Shown here: positions 16,930 through 25,192 of the stretch, piece by piece
Layout of the letters: each line of letters starts with the position of its first letter
Position numbering within the stretch: the stretch's first letter is position 1
Assembly (NCBI GenBank): GCA_023390055.1
Contig: JAEWDP010000097.1
Span: forward strand, 1-25,240
Direction of reading: 5' to 3'
DNA length: 25,240 bases
DNA from: Pseudomonadota bacterium
GTDB taxonomy: Bacteria > Pseudomonadota > Alphaproteobacteria > Rhizobiales > Rhizobiaceae
Made by a program: the position numbers and the translations under genes
The notes under the pieces: generated by a model
What the model saw: only the letters and a program-made list of their open reading frames with translations
Database searches by the model: none
What the model was told of the DNA's origin: nothing

Positions 16930-17154
16930 TCAAAAGAAGATCAGGATGAGTGCCACTACTACGCAGATGATCGTTGCACCAGCCCAGATCGCAGGCCAGT
17001 AGCTGGTCTGATCATTCTTGACAGAAACGCTCGCCATCGGATCCGTGCCCTGCTGGTCCGGGCCGTAGGTCGCATCACGGACCTGCTTCAAGGCAGGATT
17101 AAGCTGCGTTTTGTCAGCTTCTCGACCCTGATTGGAGGGGGGAACTGTGTTCAT
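16930..17154 (-). CDS. Small tail-anchored-like membrane protein at the end of the nar operon
   Basis: The 74-residue product is not recognised as a known family. Residues 1-51 are hydrophilic and rich in Q, D, N and P. Residues 52-74 (from SYWPAIWAGA to the C-terminal LILIFF) form one transmembrane helix ending exactly at the C-terminus, as in a tail-anchored protein with its bulk probably in the cytoplasm. The ATG at 17154 is preceded by GAGGATAGAAC, a fair ribosome site, and lies within the last 41 bases of the 116-residue gene, in a different frame. That overlap and the shared strand place it in the nar operon. Possible roles include stabilising NarI or scaffolding accessory factors at the membrane; both are guesses. 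Confidence 0.62.
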   Translation of the reverse strand: MNTVPPSNQGREADKTQLNPALKQVRDATYGPDQQGTDPMASVSVKNDQTSYWPAIWAGATIICVVVALILIFF

Positions 17155-17464
17155 GTTCTATCCTCAAGCTGTGGTCCTTGCATGCAGATGCAGTCATACG
17201 CCAGTTCAGCATGGCCTTGAGGCACGCGATGGCGGGGTCGCCGTCGTCGCGTACCACCCTGCTGAGTTGCGCCCAGTCGTTTTCGTCGGCAAAGCGGCTG
17301 AAGTCGGACACGGCCATGCGCAGATAGCCTGTCGAGGTCATGCCGTGCACCTGCGCCTCGGTCTTCATGATCTTTGCAAGGTCTGGATCGGCAGTCTGTG
17401 CCCAGTCTTCGAACGCGGACGCCGAACGCTTTGCCGATGCCAATATATCGCCGAGGAGCATCAT
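17114..17464 (-). CDS. Uncharacterised 116-residue protein in the nar operon
   Basis: I do not recognise a named family. The start at 17464 (MMLLGDILASAKRS) is chosen because it makes an ATGA overlap with the stop of the parvulin gene; a second ATG follows directly. The protein looks soluble and mainly helical, with no signal peptide or membrane segment. Notable segments are SAFEDWAQTADPDLAKIM, TSTGYLRMAVSDFSRFA and a C-terminal part with two cysteines (ACLKAMLNWRMTASACKDH). The final 20 residues are low-complexity (SSPLQSGSRS). Position and coupling to narGHJI and the parvulin suggest an assembly or maturation factor for nitrate reductase. That is inference from context only. Confidence 0.72.
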   Translation of the reverse strand: MMLLGDILASAKRSASAFEDWAQTADPDLAKIMKTEAQVHGMTSTGYLRMAVSDFSRFADENDWAQLSRVVRDDGDPAIACLKAMLNWRMTASACKDHSLRIEHEHSSPLQSGSRS

Positions 17465-18396
17465 CGGTTCACCGCGACCTGATCGGGATCGATCAGAACG
17501 CCCTCGATCTTTGCATTTCTCGCCAGTCCGGCGGCATAGCGAGCGCAGGCGACTGTCCATGCGCGTGCGTCAAGCATATCGGCAATCTTCGGCTGCACGA
17601 TATCGAATGGCAGCGTCTGCCCGGAAATCTTGCGCTGCAGGCGAAGGACGTGCCAGCCAAAGCGCGAACGCACCGGCTCGCGCGCTGTCATGCCCTCGTT
17701 CAGGCTTTCGATCGCCTCCTGGACGACTGGCACCAGTTCACCGCGTCTTACCTGGCCAAGGGATCCTCCCTGCTGTGCGGTCGGACATTTCGAAAACTCC
17801 CTTGCCGCGGCCGAAAAATCTTGCGGATCATCACCAAGCTCCTCGGCGATCGCGCGCGCTTCCGCTTCTGCTGCAGCCCAGGCAGCCTCATCGCCGCCAG
17901 CCGGTTCGATCAGAATGTGTGACGCCTCGAAAAGATCAGGTGTGCGAAACCGTTCCAGATGGCTCTGGTAGTAGCGAAGGCATTCTTCGTCGCCCGATTG
18001 CGCAGGTTCAACCTCATGTTCCAGAAGCAGACGAATGATTGCATCTTCATCGGTTTCGCTGCGTGCTTCCTCATCCATCTCAAGATCCGCCTTCAAAAGC
18101 AGGCGATGCGCCTCCTGCAGAAGAACTTCACGCAAGACCAATGCCCGTGCGGCTTCCTGCCAGGCCGTCTCTCCGTCTTTTGCCGGATGGTACTGGATTT
18201 CGCGTGCGATCTCCTCCGGCTCGATCTCAAAGCCGTTGACCACGACGGCTCCGAAACTCGGTGGCGCCGTCTGGAAACGCGGATCTGGCGAAGACGAACC
18301 GCAGCCGCCGCTTTCGCAGGCACTCGGCATGACGGCCGGAGAATGAACGCGTCGCGGGGGATTGGATGTGCGTGTATCTAGGACTGTATGGGTCAT
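17461..18396 (-). CDS. Parvulin-type (PpiC/NifM-like) peptidyl-prolyl isomerase of the nar operon
   Basis: The protein probably assists folding of nitrate reductase subunits. The ATG at 18396 overlaps the narI stop (ATGA), giving 311 residues. Residues 1-50 are unstructured and contain a cysteine motif (CESGGCGSSS, 27-36). A helical N-terminal domain spans about 50-150. The parvulin domain at about 153-258 has the expected histidines H160 (FEASHILI) and H249 (SRFGWHVLRL) plus the central QQGGSLGQVRRGELVP, so it looks catalytically competent. No signal peptide or lipobox is seen, which points to the cytoplasm, where NarG and NarH fold. Pseudomonas aeruginosa also carries a PpiC-type gene directly after narI (PA3871), so the association is established, though its target is not well defined. 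The next gene overlaps its stop. Confidence 0.9.
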   Translation of the reverse strand: MTHTVLDTRTSNPPRRVHSPAVMPSACESGGCGSSSPDPRFQTAPPSFGAVVVNGFEIEPEEIAREIQYHPAKDGETAWQEAARALVLREVLLQEAHRLLLKADLEMDEEARSETDEDAIIRLLLEHEVEPAQSGDEECLRYYQSHLERFRTPDLFEASHILIEPAGGDEAAWAAAEAEARAIAEELGDDPQDFSAAAREFSKCPTAQQGGSLGQVRRGELVPVVQEAIESLNEGMTAREPVRSRFGWHVLRLQRKISGQTLPFDIVQPKIADMLDARAWTVACARYAAGLARNAKIEGVLIDPDQVAVNR

Positions 18397-19178
18397 TGCG
18401 CACTCTCGCTTTGAGAACGGGAAACGGTCTCGCCGCCAAAGCCCGATATGGCTCTGGTCGGGCTGCTTGACAGGGGCATGCCGGCACCTGCCTTGAAGCG
18501 CGAGCGCACAATCTGATAGCCCGGTCGCAACAGATACCAGATCGGTGCGCTCCAGATATGGACGAGGCGCGTGAACGGTGTGATCAGGAACAGGGTCAAC
18601 CCGAGCACGATATGCAACTTGTAGACCAGTGATGTGTCGACAATGAGTGCTGCGGCTCCTGGATCGAGGCGCGTCAGTCCGCTCGCCCACCCCATGAACA
18701 GCACCATTTCATGGCCATCTAGGGCATTCACCGTCCAGATGGTGGTGGAAAGCCCGAGTACGAGCTGAAGCCACAACAGCGCCAGAACGATGATGTCGCC
18801 AATCGATGAAGACCGACGGATACGCGGATCGAACAGGCGTCGATGCAGGAGCAATGAACAGCCAATGAAGGCAAAGATGCCGGCGATGCCGCCGACAATC
18901 AGTGCCATGACCTGCTTGAAACCGTGGGTGACGCCCACGAAATTGAATACGGCCTCGGGGGTCAGCAGGCCAACGAAATGCCCGACGAAAAGGATCAGCA
19001 CGCCGAGATGAAACAGGTTGGAACCAAGCATCATCTGTCGGCGCCGCAAGAATTGTGACGATTGCGCACGCCAGGTGTACTGTCCCTTGTCGAAGCGCAG
19101 GATGCTTCCGACGATCAAGACGGTGATGGCAATATAAGGATACCAGCCGAAAAGCATGTAGTTGACGAATTCACGCAT
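18393..19178 (-). CDS. narI: Respiratory nitrate reductase gamma subunit (cytochrome b)
   Basis: NarI is the membrane subunit that oxidises quinol and passes electrons through two b-hemes to NarH. The ATG at 19178 has a strong GAGGGGAAAGG upstream and overlaps the narJ stop by eight bases; the product is 261 residues. Five transmembrane helices are apparent. The four heme ligands are intact: H57 and H67 (NLFHLGVLILFVGHFVG) and H189 and H207 (YKLHIVLG, RLVHIW). Their spacing matches E. coli NarI H56, H66, H187 and H205. The last 30 residues are a serine-rich cytoplasmic tail. The parvulin gene follows with an ATGA overlap. Confidence 0.96.
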   Translation of the reverse strand: MREFVNYMLFGWYPYIAITVLIVGSILRFDKGQYTWRAQSSQFLRRRQMMLGSNLFHLGVLILFVGHFVGLLTPEAVFNFVGVTHGFKQVMALIVGGIAGIFAFIGCSLLLHRRLFDPRIRRSSSIGDIIVLALLWLQLVLGLSTTIWTVNALDGHEMVLFMGWASGLTRLDPGAAALIVDTSLVYKLHIVLGLTLFLITPFTRLVHIWSAPIWYLLRPGYQIVRSRFKAGAGMPLSSSPTRAISGFGGETVSRSQSESAQ

Positions 19179-19884
19179 GGCCTTTCCCCTCAAGCCCGGA
19201 GCGTTTCAACACTGACCGCCGTGCAGCGCGGATTTTCGCAACGACACCCGTGGGACCGCCGCCGTCCGGGATCGGCGCGCCAAAATCAACGGGAGCATCT
19301 TCCCATTCTTCATCGATATGTCGATTTTCATGGGGATCCGTTCGCTCACGCAATTCATGGATTGCGTCTGCGTTGACCCGGATGCCGGGCAGAGCGACGA
19401 GTGCTTGAAAGATCCCTGCATAGGGCGAATTGCGTTCCGACAGCCGTTGCTCCAGTACGGCAAGGACATGGAGCGGCTGGCCGAGCCATTCACGCGCTTC
19501 CTGTGTCGGCGAGCAGGACAAAAATTCAAGAAACATTGGAAGAAAGTCAGGCAGTTCTCCCGCCTGCATGATGAAACCGCGATCGATATATTGCTGCCCG
19601 AGATCGATCATGGCCTGCCCGCGCTCGCGGTTGTCGCCATGAACATGTTCGAACAGGTGAAGCGACAACGACCGGGAACGGTCGAAGAGCTCGCTATAGG
19701 CGACCTGTAGGTCCAAAAGATCGTCCGTTTCGAAAGACCGCAGCAATGGTTCAAGTCCGGCAAGGATCTTTGCGGGGAGAACGCCCTCAAAATGAAGTGC
19801 GTGGCGCACCTCCGCGATATTGTGCACAAGTTCGGCAGACGGGTAGCCCAGCAAGGCGGACAGTGCGCGCAGGGTCATCTTCAT
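19171..19884 (-). CDS. narJ: Nitrate reductase molybdenum cofactor assembly chaperone NarJ
   Basis: NarJ is a cytoplasmic chaperone of the TorD/NarJ/DmsD type that binds apo-NarG, permits molybdenum cofactor insertion and holds NarGH off the membrane until ready. The 237-residue helical protein has family hallmarks: LRALSALLGYPSAEL at the N-terminus, YSELFDRSRSLSLHLFEHVHGD in the middle, and ELPDFLPMFLEFLS. The start overlaps the narH stop as ATGA and the 3' end overlaps narI. The C-terminal third (about 185-237) is charged and variable, as usual. Confidence 0.95.
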   Translation of the reverse strand: MKMTLRALSALLGYPSAELVHNIAEVRHALHFEGVLPAKILAGLEPLLRSFETDDLLDLQVAYSELFDRSRSLSLHLFEHVHGDNRERGQAMIDLGQQYIDRGFIMQAGELPDFLPMFLEFLSCSPTQEAREWLGQPLHVLAVLEQRLSERNSPYAGIFQALVALPGIRVNADAIHELRERTDPHENRHIDEEWEDAPVDFGAPIPDGGGPTGVVAKIRAARRSVLKRSGLEGKGHA

Positions 19885-21407
19885 GTTGGGATGTCCATGT
19901 ACGGCTTGCGCGGCGTACGCTTGACGCCACCAAACAGGTTGACCTTGCTGGAACCGTCTGTCGGTTCCTTGAAGCCGAAGCCGGCCGATCCGCGCAACTG
20001 ATACGCGTCCTCGTTCACCTCGCGATGGGTGGTGGGGATCACGTAACGGTCCTCATAGGCCGCAAGTGCCATATAGCGGTACATTTCCTCGATTTTCGAC
20101 CGCGTCAGGCCGACGCTTTCGGGAATGCTCTCGTCGATACGGCCTTCGACACTCTTTGCCCTCATATAGGCGCGCATCGCAAGCATGCGTTCCAGTGCGT
20201 TGACGATGGGCTCTTCGGCTCCGGCAGTCAAAAGATTGGCAAGATAGCGTACCGGAATACGCAGGCTTCGGACATCCGGCATGCCATTTTTGGCTGAGAT
20301 CTTGCCGGCCTCGGCGGCTGACTGGATCGGTGAAAGTGGTGGCACATACCAGACCATAGGCAGTGTTCGGTATTCAGGGTGAAGTGGAAACGCGACCTTC
20401 CATTCCATAGCCATCTTGTAGACCGGCGAGCGTGTCGCAGCTTCGAGCCATGCTTCCGGGACGCCGTCGCGCCTTGCCTGTTCCTGCACCGCGGGATCAT
20501 ACGGATCCAGAAACACATCAAGCTGCGCTGGGTAGAGGTCTTTCGGATCCTCGACGGACGCCGCCGCCTGGATACGGTCCGCATCATAAAGGACGACGCC
20601 AAGATAGCGTATTCGCCCGACACAGGTTTCGGAACAGACCGTCGGTTGCCCTGTCTCTATGCGTGGATAGCAGAAAATACATTTTTCCGATTTTCCGGTT
20701 GACCAGTTGTAATAGATCTTCTTGTAGGGACATCCCGAAACGCACATGCGCCATCCACGGCATTTGTCCTGATCGATCAATACGATGCCGTCTTCTTCAC
20801 GCTTGTAGATTGCCCCGGACGGACAAGACGCAAGACAGGATGGGTTGAGACAGTGCTCGCATAATCTGGGCAGATACATGAGGAACGTCTGCTCGAACTG
20901 TCCGTAGATTTCCTTTTCGATCCCTTCGAAATTATAATCGCGCGAGCGCCGTGAGAATTCACCGCCAAGGTCGTCTTCCCAGTTTCCGCTCCATTCGATC
21001 TTCTTCATGACGTCGCCGGTCACAAGCGAGCGTGGTTTTGCGGAAGGCTGGGCTTCCACCTCCGGTGCCTTTTGCAGCCACTCGTATTCGAACGTATAAG
21101 GTTCGTAGAAATCATCGATCTCCGGGAGGTCCGGATTGGCGAAGATCTTTGAAAGAATGCGCCACTTGGAACCTTGCCGTGGCTCGATCTTGCCGTTTTT
21201 TTTGCGGATCCATCCACCGTTCCAGCGGGCCTGGTTTTCCCAGTCCTTCGGATAGCCGATACCAGGCTTCGATTCGACATTGTTGAACCAGACGTATTCG
21301 ACGCCTTCCCGATTGGTCCAGACGTTCTTGCAGGTGATCGAGCAGGTGTGGCAACCGATACACTTGTCGAGGTTCAATACCATGGCGATCTGAGCGCGAA
21401 CCTTCAT
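19881..21407 (-). CDS. narH: Respiratory nitrate reductase beta subunit (iron-sulfur)
   Basis: NarH carries three [4Fe-4S] clusters and one [3Fe-4S] cluster, relaying electrons from NarI heme to NarG. It is 508 residues long with the ATG at 21407, in an ATGA overlap with the narG stop. The first cluster motif has C16, C19, C22 and C26, as in E. coli. Further groups follow in order: LCEHCLNPSCLASCP, then DKCRGWRMCVSGCP, in which tryptophan replaces one cysteine (the mark of the three-iron cluster), then KCIFC and the C-x3-C of VCSETC. A long C-terminal region makes the usual NarH contacts. Cytoplasmic, membrane-associated through NarI. Confidence 0.97.
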   Translation of the reverse strand: MKVRAQIAMVLNLDKCIGCHTCSITCKNVWTNREGVEYVWFNNVESKPGIGYPKDWENQARWNGGWIRKKNGKIEPRQGSKWRILSKIFANPDLPEIDDFYEPYTFEYEWLQKAPEVEAQPSAKPRSLVTGDVMKKIEWSGNWEDDLGGEFSRRSRDYNFEGIEKEIYGQFEQTFLMYLPRLCEHCLNPSCLASCPSGAIYKREEDGIVLIDQDKCRGWRMCVSGCPYKKIYYNWSTGKSEKCIFCYPRIETGQPTVCSETCVGRIRYLGVVLYDADRIQAAASVEDPKDLYPAQLDVFLDPYDPAVQEQARRDGVPEAWLEAATRSPVYKMAMEWKVAFPLHPEYRTLPMVWYVPPLSPIQSAAEAGKISAKNGMPDVRSLRIPVRYLANLLTAGAEEPIVNALERMLAMRAYMRAKSVEGRIDESIPESVGLTRSKIEEMYRYMALAAYEDRYVIPTTHREVNEDAYQLRGSAGFGFKEPTDGSSKVNLFGGVKRTPRKPYMDIPT

Positions 21408-24400
21408 TGTGCCGCCTCCTTCGACTGAGCCTGTTTGACGCCTGTTCCCCAATCCGCCGTGGCATGCCCGCTCGCACTGTCGTCGACGGCCTTGTCGAAC
21501 CAGTTGATGTCGCTCATCTTGCGGATGATGACGAACTGGTCACGATTGGCACCGACCGTGCCGTAATAGTTGAAGCCGTATGCGAACTGTACGTAACCGC
21601 CTATCATGTGGGTAGGCTTCATGTTCACACGTGTGACGGAGTTATGGATACCGCCGCGTTGGCCGGTGATTTCGGAGCCGACCGTGTTCACCATCTTCTC
21701 CTGTGCATGGTACATGATCGCGGATCCCTGCATGATGCGCTGGGAAACAATTGCACGTGCGGTGAGCGCGCCGTTGACATTGAACGCCTCGATCCAGTCA
21801 TTGTCCTCGATGCCGGCCTCTTTCGCATCGATTTCGCTTATCCAGACGGTTGGCCCGCCGCGGTTGAGGCTCAGCATGATGAGGTTTTCCGTATACGTCG
21901 AGTGGATGCCCCACTTCTGATGCGGTGTCAGGATGTTGAGCTGGATTTCCGGGTTGCCGTTCGGCAGCTTGCCAAGGACCTGCTTGACGGAGCGCGTGTC
22001 GATGGGGGGGCGCCATGTCACGAAACCCTCGCCAAATGCCAGCATCCACTTGTGATCCATATAGAGATGTTGTCGTCCCGTCAGGGTGCGCCACGGGATC
22101 AGTTCGTGCACATTGGTGTAGCCGGCATTGTAACAGACATGTTCGCTTTCAAGCCCTGACCAGATCGGTGACGATATGATCTTGCGCGGTTGTGCAACCA
22201 CGTCCCTAAAACGGATCTTCTCCTCTTCCTTGCCTTCGGCGAGATGATCATGCTCGCGACCGGTTGCCTTGGACAGGGTCCGCCATGCCTTGACCGCGAC
22301 CTCACCATTGGTCTCCGGCGCAAGCATGAGAATTGTCTCGCAGGCGTCGATGTCGGTTTCGATCTTCGGCCTGCCCATGGTCGGGCCATCCGGAACAGTG
22401 CCGTTCAATGCAGCCAGTGAACCGACTTCCTGACCGGCATCCCAGTTGAGCCCCTTGGCGCCGTTGCCATGTTCTTCAAGCAGCGGTCCAAGCGACGTGA
22501 AACGGGCATAGGTGGCGGGATAGTCGCGTTCAACGACTGTAACGCTGCTCATGGTTTTTCCGGGGATCGGTTCGCACTCTCCCTTCTTCCAGTCGAGCGG
22601 CGTGTAGGGTTGAGCAAGTTCCGACTTCGTGTCGTGCATGATCGGCGTCATCATCAGGTCATGCTCGACGCCAAGTACCTCCGGGGCCACCTCCGAGAAT
22701 TTCTTTGCAAGGCCACGAAAGATGTTCCAGTCACTCTTGCATTCCCACACGGGGTCCACGGCTGCGGTCAGTGGATGGATGAAGGGGTGCATGTCCGACG
22801 TGTTGAGGTCGTGCTTTTCATACCAGGTGGCTGTGGGCAGCACGATATCGGCATAAAGACAGGTTGTGGACATGCGAAAATCGATCGCCACCATCAGGTC
22901 CAGCTTGCCCGCTGGTGCCTGGTCGTGCCAAACGACCTCGTCGGGCTTTTCAACGCCTCCCTGCTCGTCGTCGGTTCCGATGACGCCATGCAGCGATCCG
23001 ATCAGATGCTTCAGGAAGTATTCGTGCCCCTTGCCGCTGGCGCCAAGCACGTTGGAGCGCCAGAAAAACATGTTGCGGGGCCAGTTTTTCGGATTGTCCG
23101 GGTCGTGACAGGCGAGCTTGATATCGCCCGACTTCAACCCTTCGGCAATGACCGTATTTGCATCGGCGCCGTCTTCGACGATCCTGCGGCCGACATCGAG
23201 TGGGTTTCCTTCGATCTGGGGCGCAGATGGAAGCCATCCCATGCGTTCGGCGCGGACATTGTAATCGATAATGGTACCGGACCAGTCGCCGGGGGGAGCC
23301 GTTGGCGACAGAATGTCCGAGATCTTCATTGATTCGTAACGCCACTGGTCGCTGTGCGCATAGAAGAACGAGGTGCCGTTCATCTGCCGGACCGGCCGCA
23401 ACCAGTCCGTTGCAAAGGCAAGCGGTAGCCAGCCTGTCTGCGGGCGTAGCTTTTCCTGCCCCACATAGTGGGACCAGCCGCCCCCTGATTTTCCGATGCA
23501 GCCACACATCGTCAGGAGCGCGATGATGCCACGGTAGCTCATATCCATATGGTACCAGTGGTTGAGGCCGGCTCCGAGAATGACCATCGACCGGCCCTCG
23601 GTTATTTCGGCATTGTTTGCGAACTCGCGCGCCACCTGGATGATTGCGTCCCGGGGTACGCCACACACCTTTTCGGCCCAGGCTGGCGTGAAGGGCACGT
23701 TGTCGTCATAGCTTTTGGCGACGTTTTCACCTCCAAAACCACGGTCGATACCGTAATTGGCCAGGAAAAGGTCAAAGGTGGACGCGACATAGGCTTTGCC
23801 GCCAGCAAGATCCATTTCCTTCACCGGCACATGGCGCATCAGGATTTCGTCATGGTCTGTGGCAACGAAGGTGTCGGGTGCAACCGTACCAAAATAGGGG
23901 AATGCGACAGGAACCGTCGTGTCTTCTAGCCCGGCAAGGCTCAACCTCAGCTTGACGTCTCTGCCCTGGCCGTCACGCTCCTCAAGGTTCCATTTGCCGC
24001 CATCGCCCCAGCGAAATCCAGCCGAACCGAGGGGACAGACCGGTTCCCCACTGATCTCGTCCATTGCAACCGGCTTCCAGTCGACATTGTCGACCTCACC
24101 CAGTGCGCCGTCAAAATCGGCAGCGCGCACAAGGCGATCGGGCACAAGGCGCCCGTCCTGCTCGACCAGTTTGACGAGGAAAGGCAGGTCCGTATAACGC
24201 CGTGCATAGTCGGAAAAATAGGGCACTTGCCGGTCGACATGATATTCGCGCAAGATCACATGACCGAGGGCCAGTGCCAGGGCGGCGTCTGTGCCTTGCT
24301 TGGGGTGTAACCAGAGATCGGCAAACTTGCAGGCCTCGCTGAAGTCGGGCGAGATGACGACGCTCTTGGTGCCGCGATAGCGTCCTTCAGTATAAAAATG

Positions 24401-25192
24401 CGCATCGGGCGATCGGGTTTGCGGGATGTTGGATCCCCAGACCAGCAAAAATCCCGCATTGTACCAGTCAGCGCTTTCAGGAACATCTGTCTGCTCGCCC
24501 CACGTCTGGGGGGACGACGGCGGCAAGTCGCAATACCAGTCATAAAAGCTCAACAGGTTGCCGCCCAGCAATGATAGATAGCGGCTTCCGGAGGCATAGG
24601 AGATCATCGACATGGCCGGGATTGGTGAAAAACCGGCGATCCTGTCGGGACCATATTCGCGGATCGTATAGGCATTGGAGGCCGCTATGATTTCGTTGAC
24701 TTCGTCCCAGCCGGCGCGGACAAAACCACCGCGACCCCGGCGGGTCACCCAGCTTTTTCGCTTTTCCGGATCCTGCACGATGGAACGCCATGCTGCGACC
24801 GGTGCCATGTTTCGCCGCGCATTTCGCCATTCCTGCAGCAGTCGCGCCCGCACCAGCGGGTATTTGATACGGGTTCCGGAATAGAGGTACCAGCTGTAAC
24901 TGGCCCCTCGAGGACAGCCGCGTGGCTCATGATTGGGGAGGTCGGGGCGGGTGCGGGGGTAGTCGGTCTGCTGTGTTTCCCAGGTTACGATCCCGCCCTT
25001 CACGTAGATCTTCCACGAACAGGAGCCGGTGCAGTTCACACCATGGGTGGAGCGCACGATCTTGTCTGCAGCCCACCGCTTTCGGTAAGCATCTTCCCAG
25101 TCACGGCTTTCATCGGTTGTGATGCCATGCCCGTTCGAAAATGGCTCCTGGCGTTTACGGAAATATGTGAGGCGATCCAGAAAGTGGCTCAC
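21404..25192 (-). CDS. narG: Respiratory nitrate reductase alpha subunit (molybdoenzyme)
   Basis: NarG reduces nitrate to nitrite at a molybdenum bis-MGD centre on the cytoplasmic side during anaerobic respiration. I choose the GTG at 25192: GGAGGGAGGATTGC lies directly upstream and the product opens VSHFLDRLTYF like known NarG. It has 1262 residues, close to E. coli NarG (1247). The FS0 cluster ligands are H50, C54, C58 and C93 (STHGVNCTGSCSW, EPRGCPRG). The molybdenum ligand aspartate is D222 (FYDWYCDLPP). No twin-arginine signal is present, so this is the cytoplasm-facing Nar type, not the periplasmic Nap type. It heads the visible narGHJI operon; the promoter and probably narK lie to the right, outside the window. 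Confidence 0.98.
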   Translation of the reverse strand: MSHFLDRLTYFRKRQEPFSNGHGITTDESRDWEDAYRKRWAADKIVRSTHGVNCTGSCSWKIYVKGGIVTWETQQTDYPRTRPDLPNHEPRGCPRGASYSWYLYSGTRIKYPLVRARLLQEWRNARRNMAPVAAWRSIVQDPEKRKSWVTRRGRGGFVRAGWDEVNEIIAASNAYTIREYGPDRIAGFSPIPAMSMISYASGSRYLSLLGGNLLSFYDWYCDLPPSSPQTWGEQTDVPESADWYNAGFLLVWGSNIPQTRSPDAHFYTEGRYRGTKSVVISPDFSEACKFADLWLHPKQGTDAALALALGHVILREYHVDRQVPYFSDYARRYTDLPFLVKLVEQDGRLVPDRLVRAADFDGALGEVDNVDWKPVAMDEISGEPVCPLGSAGFRWGDGGKWNLEERDGQGRDVKLRLSLAGLEDTTVPVAFPYFGTVAPDTFVATDHDEILMRHVPVKEMDLAGGKAYVASTFDLFLANYGIDRGFGGENVAKSYDDNVPFTPAWAEKVCGVPRDAIIQVAREFANNAEITEGRSMVILGAGLNHWYHMDMSYRGIIALLTMCGCIGKSGGGWSHYVGQEKLRPQTGWLPLAFATDWLRPVRQMNGTSFFYAHSDQWRYESMKISDILSPTAPPGDWSGTIIDYNVRAERMGWLPSAPQIEGNPLDVGRRIVEDGADANTVIAEGLKSGDIKLACHDPDNPKNWPRNMFFWRSNVLGASGKGHEYFLKHLIGSLHGVIGTDDEQGGVEKPDEVVWHDQAPAGKLDLMVAIDFRMSTTCLYADIVLPTATWYEKHDLNTSDMHPFIHPLTAAVDPVWECKSDWNIFRGLAKKFSEVAPEVLGVEHDLMMTPIMHDTKSELAQPYTPLDWKKGECEPIPGKTMSSVTVVERDYPATYARFTSLGPLLEEHGNGAKGLNWDAGQEVGSLAALNGTVPDGPTMGRPKIETDIDACETILMLAPETNGEVAVKAWRTLSKATGREHDHLAEGKEEEKIRFRDVVAQPRKIISSPIWSGLESEHVCYNAGYTNVHELIPWRTLTGRQHLYMDHKWMLAFGEGFVTWRPPIDTRSVKQVLGKLPNGNPEIQLNILTPHQKWGIHSTYTENLIMLSLNRGGPTVWISEIDAKEAGIEDNDWIEAFNVNGALTARAIVSQRIMQGSAIMYHAQEKMVNTVGSEITGQRGGIHNSVTRVNMKPTHMIGGYVQFAYGFNYYGTVGANRDQFVIIRKMSDINWFDKAVDDSASGHATADWGTGVKQAQSKEAAQ

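Noticed and set aside
22469..23332. A 287-codon open frame on the plus strand
   Set aside because: It is antisense to narG; no ribosome site or protein family features.
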